Below are positions 45,961-57,240 of a stretch of 64,000 nt of DNA, one piece after another; the first letter of the stretch is position 1; every line of letters begins with the position of its first letter. Both the position numbers and the translations under genes were made by a program. The DNA comes from Paulinella micropora. Its lineage: Eukaryota; Cercozoa; Imbricatea; Euglyphida; Paulinellidae. Under the pieces are notes generated by a model. The model did no database searches. It was not told the origin of the DNA and saw only the letters and a program-made list of their open reading frames with translations. The stretch lies in NCBI GenBank assembly GCA_019918135.1, contig WBZZ01002896.1:18392-82391 (forward strand). The letters are read 5' to 3'.

Positions 45961-47660
45961 TCACGGTTTTTTGGGGGCCCACTCTTCCCTCGCCCCGCCT
46001 CGCCCCCCTCCCTCCTCCCCCCTCCGTCTTGCACAGATTTTTTTTCGGGAGTCAGACAAGCCGGTAAACCTGTTTTCTGGTTTTCTAATTTTCTAATTTT
46101 GGCCTTGCGCTTTCAACCTGCAGCCTGGGCGGGGGTAGGTCGTGCTACAGCCATCCAGCTCTCTTGCGCCCACCCCCGACATGCGGCTGGGGCGGGGTAG
46201 GTAGCGCTACAGCGGGGGGTATTGACTGTGAAAAACTTAGAAAACTAGAAAAACCAGAAACTGGTTTTCACGATTTTTGGGGGCCCACTCTTCCCTCGCC
46301 CCCCTATCGCTCCCCTCGCCCCGCCAAGAGCAGTACCCTGGAAACTCTTGGCGCGCCTCCCCCATCCCCTCAGTTAGTATTGGGGGGCTCTAAGACTTAG
46401 CCGGCCTGTTTCTGGTCCAAAGAGCTTGACACAAAGATAAAGTACGATTTTCCGTTTTTGTTACATTTAATCATTAAAGAGATCGCGTCGTTGGCGCCGG
46501 GTTAGCTAAATGCTAGAACTTCAGCTTATTCAACGAATCTTACAACCACAACGCTTCATTAAAGACACACTTAAGGAACAAAATCCAGATTCTTTATTTA
46601 CCAGCCCGGTTTTTCGAATTCTGGTTTTTCTATTTTTTTCATTTTCTTGCAGCGGTACAGAACGCCGCTGTAGCGCTGCCTAACCCCGCCCCAGCCGCAT
46701 GTCGGGGTTGGGGGCAAGAGAGCTACATGGCTGTAGCACGACCTACCCCCGCCCAGGCTGCAGGTCGAAAGTGTAAAGCCAAAACTAGAAAATTAGAAAA
46801 CCAGAAAATAGGTTTACCGGCTTGTTTGACTCCCGAAAAAAAATATGTGCAAGACGGAGGGAGAAGTGCGGGGGGGAAGGGGAGGGAAGGAAGGGGAAGG
46901 GGAGAGAAGGAGAAAAAGGGGCGAGGAGGGGAGAGGGGAGGGGGGGGGGAGAGAAAGATAGGCGGCGAGGGGGAGAGTGGGGCCCCAAAAAATCCTGAAA
47001 ACCCGTTTCTGGTTTTTCTAGTTTTCTAAATTTTTCACAATCAATACCCCCCCGCTGTAGCGCTACCCCCGCCCCAGCCGCATGTCGGGGGTGGGTGCAA
47101 GAGAGCTGGATGGCTGTAGCACGACCTATCCTCGCCCAGGCTGCAGGTCGAAAGTGCAAAGCCAAAATTAGAAAATTAGAAAACCAGAAAATAGGTTTAC
47201 CGGCTTGTCTGACTTTCGAAAAAAATCTGTGCAAGACGGAGGGAGAAGTGCGGGGGGGGGAGGGGAGGGAAGGAAGGGGAAGGGGAGAGAAGGAGAAAAA
47301 GGGGCGAGGAGGAGAGAGGGGAGGGGGGAAAGATAGGCGGCGAGGGGAAGAGTAGGCCCCCAAAAAATCCTGAAAACCAGTTTCTGGTTTTTCTAGTTTT
47401 TTAAATTTTTCACAGTCAATACCCCCCGCTGTAGCGCTACCTACCCCCGCCCCAGCCGCATATCGGGGGTGGGCGCAAGAGAGCTAAGTGGCCGTAGCAC
47501 GAATTACCCCCGCCCAGGCTGTAGGTCGAAAGTGCAAAGCCAAAATTAGAAAATTAGAAAACCAGAAAATAGGTTTACCGGCTTGTCTGACTCCCGAAAA
47601 AAAATCTGTGAAAGACGGGAGAGGGAGAAGTGCGGGAGGAGGGGAGGGAAGGAAGGGGAA
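45961..47660. repeat. Tandem/inverted repeat family with CTGTAGCGCTAC
   Basis: Units of about 330-380 bp occur at about 46650-46990, 47050-47360 and 47420-47650, with an inverted partner at about 45960-46270. Each has CTGTAGCGCTACC, a CCCCGCCCCAGCCGCATGTC hairpin arm, an A-rich segment (AAATTAGAAAACCAGAAAAT), a G-rich purine tract and TGAAAAC..GTTTCTGGTTTT. At 46515-46640 a piece of the LRR relic at 58.65 kb (TTCAGCTTATTCAACGAATC) precedes the units, as it does there. Confidence 0.8.
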
Positions 47661-47993
47661 GAAGAGAGACGGCCGTACCGTCCATGCTGCTTGAGCCAGG
47701 CCTTGTTGTCCGCGCACATGCTTGACGAGGCGCAGCGCGCGATAGAGGAGAGAAGAGAAAACCATGGCGCACTGAAGCGTCGCGAGGTGCTCGTGCGTCG
47801 TTCTGCTTTGCACGTACGCCGCTAGCAGACACAGCTTGGCGTTGTCGTGGTACTTGATAGGGTTTACTACTTGGCTGTGCTTAGTCAACACGAGCGTGTC
47901 TAACATGCATAACATCATGGCAGTATGCTCAGCCCACTTGCTGGGCTGCCCCACAGGCGTCTGTTCTCGGGAAGGCCTCAGGTCGCCAAACAT
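47661..47993 (-). CDS. Unknown ORF truncated by the repeat family
   Basis: ATG 47993 (MFGDLRPSREQTPVGQPSKW) opens about 110 codons of normal-looking helical protein (HTAMMLCMLDTLVLTKHSQV, LCLLAAYVQSRTTHEHLATL). After about 47660 the frame runs into the repeat at 47.6 kb and ends within it (stop at 47484). The native C-terminus is missing. Family unknown. Confidence 0.5.
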
Positions 47994-48435
47994 GCTCCCC
48001 CAGCAGGATGCTTATCGCATGGTCATATAATTGTGTCTTTCGGCAGGCCAAGGGCCTTTACGGGCTGCTTTAGCAGGGCCTTTTGGGCGGAGTGGCCTCG
48101 CGCAGGGACATTTGATTTATTATATAATCTTTGTTATCCCGCGGAAAGAGTCAGGAGCGGCCCGTTCATTTATCGCTAAGTTTTGCACGACTATCAGGAG
48201 GGGCAGGTGCGCACCCAAGAAAACGTAAATTACGCTGAATTTAATTAAAGCTCGACGGTCTTACACTGTACCAAAAAAAGGGAAGAGACAGGGGCGCGCT
48301 AAGAATGTACAAACAAAAAATTCTTGACAAAGTTTTAGTTTTGGCACTGAGAACTAAGAGAGGGAGAAAAAGGGGAGGGGGGCTCGGGGGGGCCTTACTT
48401 CACGGACAAGGCTTAATTTGTGAGGAAATCTCTTT
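47994..48435. repeat. Modules A and B
   Basis: After about 200 bp of unassigned sequence, module A (TTTAATTAAAGCTCGACGGT, about 48240-48270) and module B (TTCTTGACAAAGTTTTAGTT, about 48321-48362) follow, with GCGCGCTAAGAATGTAC between them as elsewhere. Confidence 0.65.
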
Positions 48436-48963
48436 TCAAATCAAAAAAGAAAGCTCTCTTTTAAGGAAAGTGTGCAGCAGCACAATCTCGTAGCAGACGC
48501 GCCGTGCCCCAGCAAGAAACGCAAGCTAGAAGAAATTCCATTGGAACTGCCGCCTCATATCCTGGATGAAGTTAAAAGTTTCCTGTGCACTTATACCCTA
48601 CCCGACGCGAACACCATGCCTAGACGCTTTGCACCCGAACTGATGTGGATCAGCCTGTCGCCAGGGAGGGGCACGTCCTTTAGGTGTCTCACCTGCTTCA
48701 GACAGCTTGACTATAGCCTAGGTGAAATTACCGAATTTGTAAATGTGAAAAAGAAGCTTCACTGCTGCTCCGGCTGGTCTTTTTTGCGCTGCCAACTGGG
48801 CTCCTGGCAGAAATTTGACTTTAAAAAGATTAAGCACGGGCAGGCTGCTACAGAGGCTGCAACTTCAAGTACTGCGAGGCTCTCATGTAGGGGTGCGCGT
48901 GCCCAAATGCATGATAATTTAGGTTCTAAGTGTCTGCAGCTCGAGCGACTCTATGTGTGTTAG
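48436..48963 (+). pseudogene. F-box-like relic at the edge of the intron-containing island
   Basis: The frame to 48963 has no ATG. It reads KKRKLEEIPLELPPHILDEV with F-box texture, then Cys-rich sequence (FRCLTCFRQL) and a final leucine-rich piece (LGSKCLQLERLYVC). A leucine-rich segment is also visible in a second frame near 48845-48900. The relic ends where the 3' end of the AT-rich hydrolase gene begins on the other strand. Confidence 0.55.
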
Positions 48964-50477
48964 AGCAACACTTACGAAGACCGCAGGTAAGAAAAATCGA
49001 TTCATACATATCAAAAATCAAATACTCAGATACTCCGAGGGACAAATTCGTATAATATTTTTTGTTGTCTAAATGTTGTTGAACAACATCCGAAACCTTG
49101 GTAGTACCGTCGCCTTTGTAATCTATCTGTGGTTCGCGAGCAAGGGAAAATGCAAGGCTCAAAGCCTGTACAAACTGAGCTGGTTCTTCTTGCGGCGAAT
49201 GTCCAGCTTGCTCGACAATCACGCATGGAACTGATCCCCCAGACAGAGATGATAAATGCTCACCCTACATTGCGGAATAAATTACACATAAGAAATCATA
49301 ATTACCAGCAGACTTAGATACCTGATGACATGGCATTATGTTATCGTGTTCACCGTACATAACAGCAATAGGCACATTCACTGCCAGTAGCTTCGGAAGG
49401 GATGGACAAATCCAGCGTGCGCGTCCATAAAACCAGCTCACTACTATGTTGCTTGCAACAAATAAATCTCCCACTGCATCCAACCTAGAAAAAACCTATT
49501 ATATATTACACCACAATCCGCAGAGTCGATCAGTCCAAGGCAAAGAAAGTATTTTGACCTCAAGCCAGTAATATGCGTTCGCAGAATAGCAGAGGTGATC
49601 GAACCAGGTGTAGAAAATAAAATCTTTGATCTTCAAATGTTGAAGAAAGCGAAGGAGTCGGTGAAGAATGCTTAGCTTAAAGAATATCGCCCAGTAAGTG
49701 CCATACTTTCCCAGCAGTGGAAACACTCCTGCAGGGTCTGCCAAAACTACGCGTGAGATATTGCCCGATCGCATGGCAAGGGTTGCCGCTACATGACCTC
49801 CAAAAGAATGTCCAAAAATATCTGGTTTTTCGAGACTGTAGTGCAAAATATAAGATTCCACTATTTCCGCTAGTATGTTGGTAGCAGTATCACCAGCAGC
49901 TTGCGTTAAGAAGGTGGGAGTGGGTAATCGCCCGAAGCCAGGCATGTTCAGTAAATGGATTTCTTGGTATAATCCTAACAGAAATGGTAACGTGTGCAAA
50001 TAGAACAGTGCTCCACTCGAGACTCCATGGATAAGAACAAGACTTCTGCTTGTTCGTCGCCCTTGGAACTGACCAGAAGATCGTGCTGCTAAGGAGTGAA
50101 GACTGACTGAAATGTCTCTCTCTGGTAACTTGAATTCCAATATGTTGCTCGTTATGTTCATGTCTTCGTGTAGCTTCTGAAAGCTGTTCAATATTTCTGC
50201 TTCTGTTGCGTTGATTACTTCTTCCTACAATTACACACGATCTTTGTAACTAGTGACAAGGCTGGTGCTTTTATACCTTGGAACGCGCACAGTACTTAGA
50301 TTTTGTAGATGAACACTTACGCCAGACGAACAGTGTACTTGTTGTCACAGCAATCCCCAAAACGATAACTATCAGTGCAACGCTGGACAAAAGGAGGACG
50401 AAGTAAAACCGAGCAAATGCCAAAACCGAACGAAATAGCCTCCGCGCCATATGATCTGCCACCATAATATTAACCAT
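48926..50477 (-). CDS. Alpha/beta hydrolase gene with spliceosomal introns
   Basis: Exons (minus strand): 50477-50277, 50224 to about 49512-49559, 49484-49322 and 49264-48926. GT...AG introns lie at 50276-50225 (52 nt) and 49321-49265 (57 nt), and a third lies between exons 2 and 3. Its acceptor at 49485 is clear but its donor is ambiguous (the phase requires a short intron or a non-canonical site). The start MVNIMVADHMARRLF is followed by a membrane anchor (FYFVLLLSSVALIVIVLGI). It shares HGVSSGALFYL, PGFGRLPTP, the nucleophile elbow GHSFGG, GEHDN and EQAGHSPQ with the intronless gene at 7271, so the Ser-Asp-His triad is complete. Base composition is clearly AT-richer than the rest of the window. 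Confidence 0.85.
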
Positions 50478-51100
50478 AGAGCAAGGGTGTGTGTACAGTG
50501 CCCATGAAAATTTGCAAGCTTTAAGTACGCTTTGTTCACTTTCTTTTGATTCTGTTGTGCTGTGGTTAGTATGCACGTTAGGGTGAGTTAATGAATATAA
50601 CTTGATGCCTAACCCTAAGCTTAGCCTTCATGTATAACCCTAAGCTTAGCACTGAAAAGCTTTTTTTTTCTCGTGAAATCACAAAAGCAATATACGATTA
50701 CGTTTTCTCATTATGTAAATTTAAGTTATAGGTGGAAGGTCTATTGTGGACGCCAGATTGGGACGCTTCTAAAAAATTGTGCTTTGGTTTGAGAAATGCA
50801 GAAGGTGTCGTTTTGCAAGCGCGCGAAAAAAATATCACGTGGTGAGGGATTTGAGCCTGCGTGAAGCCTTCAGTAATGTCCTGGATGTCCGCGAGGGCCG
50901 GCTTGGTACACACGTAAATACCGCTTCTGGCTTGGTAACAGTCAGGATTCAGCCACTGAGGTAACTTGCTTGGAAGGTCTACATGAGATCTGCGTCATGC
51001 AAGGGATACTGCATACATATCTTTGAATTATGTTGAGATCCATCGTTCATGCACTCATCGAATCACTTTTACACCATCACTCCCGCACCGCTTCAATATA
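50478..51100. promoter_or_regulatory. Shared divergent promoter region
   Basis: Two intron-containing genes point away from this 623-bp, AT-rich stretch. It contains two direct copies of AACCCTAAGCTTAGC, at about 50613-50629 and 50637-50652, holding the plant/algal telomere-type word CCCTAA, and a T8 run. A bidirectional promoter is the natural reading; no specific site can be assigned. Confidence 0.45.
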
Positions 51101-53098
51101 ATGTTCTTCTTCCTAAACTTCTTGTTTTATCTCTCCATCTCATCGACACACACATACACTCCTCTTTCTTTTCAAAACAAAAAAGCAGTCTCTATGATAT
51201 TATATTTCTTGCTTGCACTTAATCAGATTTCCGAAGCGTCTGATATGTTGTTGAGAAAGAACAGCTTGGGATCAGAGTCGAAGAGACCATTAGAGCATTT
51301 AACATCAATCAGTGTTCCCGAATCGGATGGATCGACTATTCCCCCGCTTCAATATAATTATCGAGTCCTGATATTTCTGTTAGCCGTTGCTGGCCTGACA
51401 ATGCTTCCGACGCAAACCGAAGGCCTACTGGTTGTCTTTATTCCACTGGGGCTTTGGGCTTTGCTGGGGTTGCTGATCCTGTGGTGGAGCTTAAGAAAAC
51501 GCAGTTTTGGCGTGCATCCAGTCCTTGCAAACCACATTTTGCGAAAGCTTGATGAGTTTCTCAGCGTCGAAAATCAAGACAATCTTGCACCGTCTTGGAT
51601 GTCCCTGTTCGTTTTCTGGTGGTTTCTCTTTTATCAACTCTTGGTACTGTGGTTCAAGGTTGCTTATAGCGCAAATCCCTTTGCAAACCAGTCGTTCATA
51701 GATTGGTGTGGAGGGCTTTACAACTCTATTCATGGAGACGGAAAAGGGCGGTGCGCAATGATGAAAGGCTTACGTAACGCGCAAACTACGTATGTTGCAG
51801 TTTTATTCCTTTTTGCGTGTACCTTGGCAAGGTATCAAGGGCTTTGGTTTGTTAAAAAGTATGCGATTTCATGAATAATGTATTTGTGATCAGGGAAGCT
51901 CAACCACAGGCGCGAGATTTCCTTCAAAGGAAAAACAGTGAATTTTGTTCTCTGCATCCAGGTGAGTCGAACTTCATGTATTTAGCTGCTGCAAACATTT
52001 TGTCTCTATTTCCACGATTCATGAGTTTTTCTTTTTGCTTCGATGAATTGTCTTTTGTCAGCACTAATGGAGTTAATCAAGGATCGTGCAGACTTCCGTC
52101 GTTATCCTATGTTTAACAAGCAATTTCGATTTTTCTTTTGGTACATCAACGTCGTGGCTTTACTCGGTCCTTGGGCAGGTCTGCTTCTCTGGGATCAATC
52201 TCTGATTCAAGATAATAAGGAATACTTGCCAATCATCTACGTTGTGATATGTAATTTTCTTACATGGGTTTCTTGTTATTGCCTGATGTTCACTTCGTTC
52301 GGATTGTTCAAACTTTACGCAACCTGTTTGTCATCTCTTCGGTCTTTGGCGAATCCTGAACATGCATTCGAAGCTGTTTTTTTACCGAAGTACTCACCAG
52401 AGGAAACCCCGCGCTCAGCTCTCACTTTGGAAACAAGCAATCGCGATGTTACAATTGCATCTGGCACTGAAACTGGTATCGAACATTCAAATGTTTCGCT
52501 TCAAAAGGTCCTGAATGGTGTCAGACAAATAAGGGATGTCAAATTTGGTTCATGGTGTTGGTTTGCATATCGATCTTTTGTGATCGAAATCGAGCAAAAG
52601 CAAATTTACGATCTCGCATCATGGGGCGTCGGTGTAGTGCTAACAGTGGCGTTTGCTTTTTCTCTTTTGCTCGTGTATACGGTGTTGCAAAGCGGTACGC
52701 AAATTTTGAAGACAGCTTCTTGGGTTGGAAATATGGTAACTTCAGTTGTTCACTGCTTTACTTGATGTTCTCTTTTGTTTTGTATTTTGCAGATTGTGAT
52801 TACTTCACTTGCACTTTTGAGCTTGATTGTCATGAATCAAGCTGTTTTGATATGGGAAGAACAGCAACGACATGTGTTCAAGCTGCGCAGGCTCAAAACA
52901 AAAGTCTCTCTAGTCATTGATGAAGCGCATATTGAAAGCGCACGGCAGAGCATTGATGATATGATTCTTATGATAACTGAGCACGATCCTCCTCCCAAGG
53001 TTTTTGGTATTCCAATGCGACCCACTCTTTACAACATCATCAGTGGTTATTTCATTTCGGTGAGTGGCATTGTCATTGCCAAAGCAGTTGGCATGTGA
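51101..53098 (+). CDS. Multi-pass membrane protein with introns
   Basis: Exons 51101-51858, 51894-51961, 52062-52735 and 52793-53098 join in frame. The introns are 35, 100 and 57 nt, all GT...AG. About nine hydrophobic segments are visible (for example LLVVFIPLGLWALLGLLILWW). The C-terminus PRxTLYNIISGYFISV-like segment followed by an Ala/Val-rich helix recalls the end of DUF3537/gustatory-receptor-like seven-helix proteins, but this is tentative. GTGAGT at 53095 overlaps the stop and could be a further donor, so the gene may extend. The start 51101 is the first ATG; 51194 is an alternative. It is probably a channel or receptor in a cell membrane. Confidence 0.75.
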
Positions 53099-54990
53099 GT
53101 TTGCCGTTTTGATTCCCTTGGTAGCCGCTGAAATTTTATTTTATATATTTGCTGTGCGTAGCCTGCAGGCGACGGGGAAACAAAAAAAGGTGTGGTCTCG
53201 AGATTTTCTTATTATTTAATTAAAAAAAGGTGTTTGCACGAAATTTGTCGCCAAATTTGCGTATGTGTGCGCCTGACATGATATAGCTGAAAAAGGCGGT
53301 ATTGTCAGAAAAGCCTGGAAACGCTGCCTTTTTCAGCCATATCACACAGACCGCCAAGCAGCCTTTGCTAAAAGCGTCATCAAGAATGTACCAAAAAGAA
53401 ATGTACTCGTTCAGCCGGAGTCTCGACAAGGGAGAAGGGGGGGGGGCGCCCGGCATTGCGAAGCTCAGTTGAGGCGTTTCATTTTCTTGGTAGCTTCTGC
53501 GCTCTCTCCCTTCCCCCTTGCCTTTCCCCTGTTCTTTGAGCCCCCCGGGCTCAGGGGGCTCAAGGGAAGGAAAGAAAGAAGGGGAGAGGGGGGGGGGGTG
53601 CGCTCCCCCAAAAAAGTTTACTTATTTTTGCTCTCCTTCAGCCCGCGCCAGCGGGCTAGCTTCAGTGTAAGACCGTCGAGCTTTAATTCAGCGTATTTTG
53701 CACTTTCTTGGCGTCCCCCCGGCCCCTTCCCTTCTCCCTCTCTTAGTTCTCAGTGTCAAGATTAAAATTTTGTCAGGGACTTTTTTTCGCGTGATTTTCT
53801 TGTACATTCCTAGCGCGCCCCTACCCTCCCTCTTTCGTCTCCCGAACTAAAGACTCAGAACGTCGGATTGAATTGATATCTTGGGAGTGTCAAATTCCGA
53901 CCGTATCGCAAGCTATAATAAAAGTACAAACGTACCCCCTGCGCGAACAAAGCGCGCCAACAAAGCTTTTTCTTTTCGAGCAGGCAGGAGGGGGGGGGGG
54001 GGAAAGTAGACAAGTTTAAAGGAGAGAGGGGGGCGCCAAGAGAAGGGGAGCGCCCCGTCTGAGAACAGGGAGCAGGATAGAAAAGGGGGAAAGGAGCGAG
54101 GGCGCGCCAAAAAGTGCAAAAAAAAGGTTTTTCTAAATAAAACTCGACAAAGTCTTACACTTGGTGCTCAGAACTAGGAGAGGGAAAGGGAAAGGGCAGG
54201 GGCGCGCTAAGAATGTAAAAAGAAAAAGATCTTTGGCACTGAGAACTAGGAAAGGGAGAGGGAAGGAGCAGGGGAGTAAGAAGCACGATCAGTGTGTTCC
54301 CCCCCCCCCCCCGTCTAAGAACGGGAAGCGGGAGAGGGAAGGGGGGGTGGGGCTTAGTGGGGCGTTTCATGTATTTATTTGTTTTTTTAGCTTCTGCGCC
54401 CTTCCCCCTGTCTTGACTACAAACTCCGTCTAAGTCATACGACGAGTGACTTCTCCGATGAGGCGGCGCACTCTCTGGGATAGAGAGTCAAGGCCCCGAG
54501 CCCCCCTACATATTACGCCAGCGGGCGGGCCCCGGGAGGATAGGGCCCGAGAGAAGAAGTTCAAGCCCGCGCCGCCTCATTGAAGAAGTCACTCGCGCCT
54601 TCTGCTCCTTCCTGTCCCTTCCCGCTCCCTCTTCTATTTCTCAGTGCCAAAATTAAAACTTTGCCAAGATTTTTCTTTTTTTATTATCTGTACATTCTTA
54701 GCGCGCCCCTCTCCCCTCTCCTAGTTGTCAGTGTGATATGGTCAATTTTTCGGAGTAATATGGCAAAAAAAAAAGCAGCTCTACCGAAAAAACCTGGAAG
54801 CACTGTCTTTTCCGGTCGTATCATAGTCGTGAAAAACTTAGCGCCAAATGAACGAGCCGCTCCGGTCTCTTTCCGCGGGGTTTTAGCGGTCGTTTTCCCG
54901 CGGAAAAAACCGCGCGCCAAATTTTTTTTTTGTTGCGCAAATGACAAGTCCTGCGCACTCCCTCCCCCTTCGGAGGGAGGAGGGAGCGGG
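53099..54990. repeat. Repeat-rich block: hairpin elements, modules, inverted-end element
   Basis: A hairpin element with arms GATATAGCTGAAAAAGGC (53280-53297) and its complement (53326-53343) starts the block. Module C and the GAGCCCCCCGGGCTCAGGGG palindrome follow at about 53462-53560. Modules A/B occur in minus orientation near 53665-53790 and in plus orientation near 54133-54260. The 151-bp element with inverted ends lies at 54444-54594 and more module B/A at about 54640-54740. A diverged hairpin element is at about 54757-54825. No gene seen. Confidence 0.7.
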
Positions 54991-55480
54991 AAGATAAGGG
55001 GGCACTTTCCCTGGTTCCGCCACGTCACGCGCCTGTCCCTGGACTGCGATTCGTACGCGTCCGCCGAGCTCTTAGGGGCTTGGGGTAGATTGTGGCGCGG
55101 GCTCGGTTGTCGGGTGAGGGCTTTGAACGGTTGGCCCCTACTGGGACCGCGCCTGCACCCCGGCGCTGCGCCTGTTCGCGAGACCGGGCGCGCTCGGCGC
55201 CCAAGAGTTTTCTTTCCATAGCTTCCGGCTCCAATCCTATCCGAGGGAGCAGGCGCGATGTTATCTGCCGGGCCTTTTCGAATTGCAGCGCTTAGTGTGG
55301 CACGGGCTGTGCTCCTTTGGGCGTGCCGCTCCATTGCGGCCGCTCGAGATCCTCGCCCAGAACCCCGTACTTTCCGCTAACGTGTGGCCCTATGCGCGCC
55401 CGTGGTTTGAGGGCAGTGCCAAGATTAAAAAAATTCGTCTAGCTTTTAATAAACCAAAAAATCTTTTTCGCACGTTGTCC
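54991..55480 (+). pseudogene. Leucine-rich-repeat relic
   Basis: Two frames carry F-box/LRR-like text. HVTRLSLDCDSYASAELLG starts at about 55022 and ends at a stop near 55221. LFELQRLVWHGLCSFGRAAP, then LEILAQNPVLSANVWPYARP, follows in another frame at about 55270-55410. At least one frameshift is present and no start is visible. A piece resembling module B is fused at about 55415-55440. Confidence 0.5.
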
Positions 55481-55487
55481 AGTAAAT

Positions 55488-55827
55488 TTAGTTTTCCTTA
55501 CGTACGCGCAGAGAACGCGAGGCCTCGTCCGGCCGCAGCCGCACGATCGTGGTCAGCGTTTTCAAGAAGCCGTCTGCGTCGCGGCTGGTCTCGACGTCCA
55601 CAATGACGCCCACGCCCTGGCTGCGCGGAGAGCGCTGCAGGGCCCTGTGCCAGTTCGTTTTCTTAGCCGGATCCGCAGCGCTCAAGAGCTCCACCTCGCG
55701 TGTCGAATAGCCCAGCTGCTGGGGGACCACGATGTGCACCGCCCCGTCGGCGCCCGCCCGCAGCAGGTATTCTCTGGGCAGCCCGTCTAGTACCTTCAGC
55801 GTGATTTCGTGCGCGCTCCTGGGTTAG
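55488..55827 (-). pseudogene. C-terminal fragment of an unknown protein
   Basis: After an in-frame TAA near 55830 the minus strand is open to 55488 and reads EITLKVLDGLPREYLLRAGA, then VHIVVPQQLGYSTREVELLS and VGVIVDVETSRDADGFLKTL. It looks like a genuine alpha/beta protein and has no start codon. The upstream part is missing, so it is probably the surviving end of a gene. Family not recognised. Confidence 0.45.
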
Positions 55828-57240
55828 CTAGGCCGGAAGGTGCAAGTTTGTTTGTGCTCTGGCCAGTGCTTCTTTTGGCAGGCCCGGCTGCAATAGCGCA
55901 CGACGTAGCACCGAGCACACAAAGGCAGCTGATGGTCGTGATGACCAGTGTTAGGACATGGCGGCCAGCCGCACAAATGAGGCATCCGAGCAGCTCAAAA
56001 AACCAATCCGCGGCAGAGCTCCGGGAATCCGGCGTAATGACTCCAATCCCCTTTCACCTGACAATCTATGGGAGAGACAGGTTATAGCGCAGCAAGGTTT
56101 GAAATCTTACTAGAAGCAAATGAAAAGCCTTGCAGGCACAAGGGACAAGGGGAGAGGTGGGGGGGGTTTTCCTCCATCTTCTTTTTTTGCACAAAATTTG
56201 TCGCCAAATTTGCGTATGTGTGCGCCTGGAATGTATTGCCAGAAAGCCTGGAAACGCTGCCTTTTCCGGCCATATCACATGCACAGAACGCCAGGCCGCC
56301 TTCGCTAAAAGCGTTATCAAGAAAGTACCAAAAAATCCGCCAGAACTCGTTCAGCCGGAGTCTCGACAAGGGAGAAAGGGAGGGGGGCGTCCGGCATTTG
56401 GGGGGCTTAGTTGAGGCGTTTCATATATTTTTCTTTTGTAGCTTCTCTCCCTCCCCCCTTGCCCTTCCCCTGTTCTTTGAGCCCCCTGGGCTCAGGGGGC
56501 TCAGGGACAGGAAAGAAAAAAAAGGGGGAGGGGGGGCGCCCTCCCCCTCTGTGGGCTCCAAAAAAAAAGTTTATTTATTTTTGCTCTCCCGCACAGGCCT
56601 TCCAGCTCGCGCCAGCGGGCTGGAGTTGGCAAGGAGGAGGGGCGAGGAGAAAGGGGGAGCGCTAAGAATGTACAAAAAAAAGTTTTAAAAAAATTGTTGC
56701 GCAAATGACAAGTCCTGCACACTCCCCCCCCCTTCGGAGGGAGGAGGGAGCGGGAAGATAAGGGGGAGGGGGGAGAAAAGGGGGAGGGAGGAGAAAAAGG
56801 GGAGCGGGGGGAAAAGGGGGAGGAGAAGAAAAGGGGGAGGAGAAGAAAAGGGGGAGGAGAAGAAAAGGGGGGCGCCCCTCTCTCTCCCCCCTCCCTCTCT
56901 TCCCCTTTTTTTTCAAACAGGACTTTTCTCTTTCTCTTTCTCTCTTCTCTTTTTTGCACAAAATTTGTCGCCAAATTTGCGTACGTGTGCGCCTGGAATG
57001 ATATGGCCGAAAAAGACAGTATTGCCAGAAAAGCCTGGAAACGCTGCCTTTTCCGGCCAGTCCCCCCAGTCACGACCCGATACCTCTCCCCCCCCCCCCC
57101 CGCTGTAGCACGACTAACCCCCGCCAGGCCGCGTGTCGGGAGTGGCAGCAGAAAACTAGATGGCTGAGGCACGACATACCCGCCCAGGCTGCAGGTCAAA
57201 AAATGGAAGGAAGAGGGAGAAAGAGGAACTGGAGGGAGAG
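55828..57240. repeat. Second copy of the 53.2-kb repeat block
   Basis: About 56180-56570 repeats 53225-53560: TTTGTCGCCAAATTTGCGTA, a hairpin element missing its left arm (about 56233-56279), TTCAGCCGGAGTCTCGACAA, module C and the GC palindrome. Another hairpin element lies at about 57000-57060, preceded by a 30-fold purine-rich array built on GGGGGAGGAGAAGAAAA. A CTGTAGCACGAC fragment of the 46-kb repeat family occurs at about 57102-57180. No gene seen. Confidence 0.65.

Noticed and set aside
48926-53098. Bacterial operon reading of the 49-53 kb genes
   Set aside because: Conserved blocks are interrupted at GT...AG boundaries that restore the frame when removed; the genes are eukaryotic in structure.
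51101-53098. Bestrophin-type chloride channel
   Set aside because: The number of hydrophobic segments is too high and the bestrophin N-terminal WRGS-type motif is missing.
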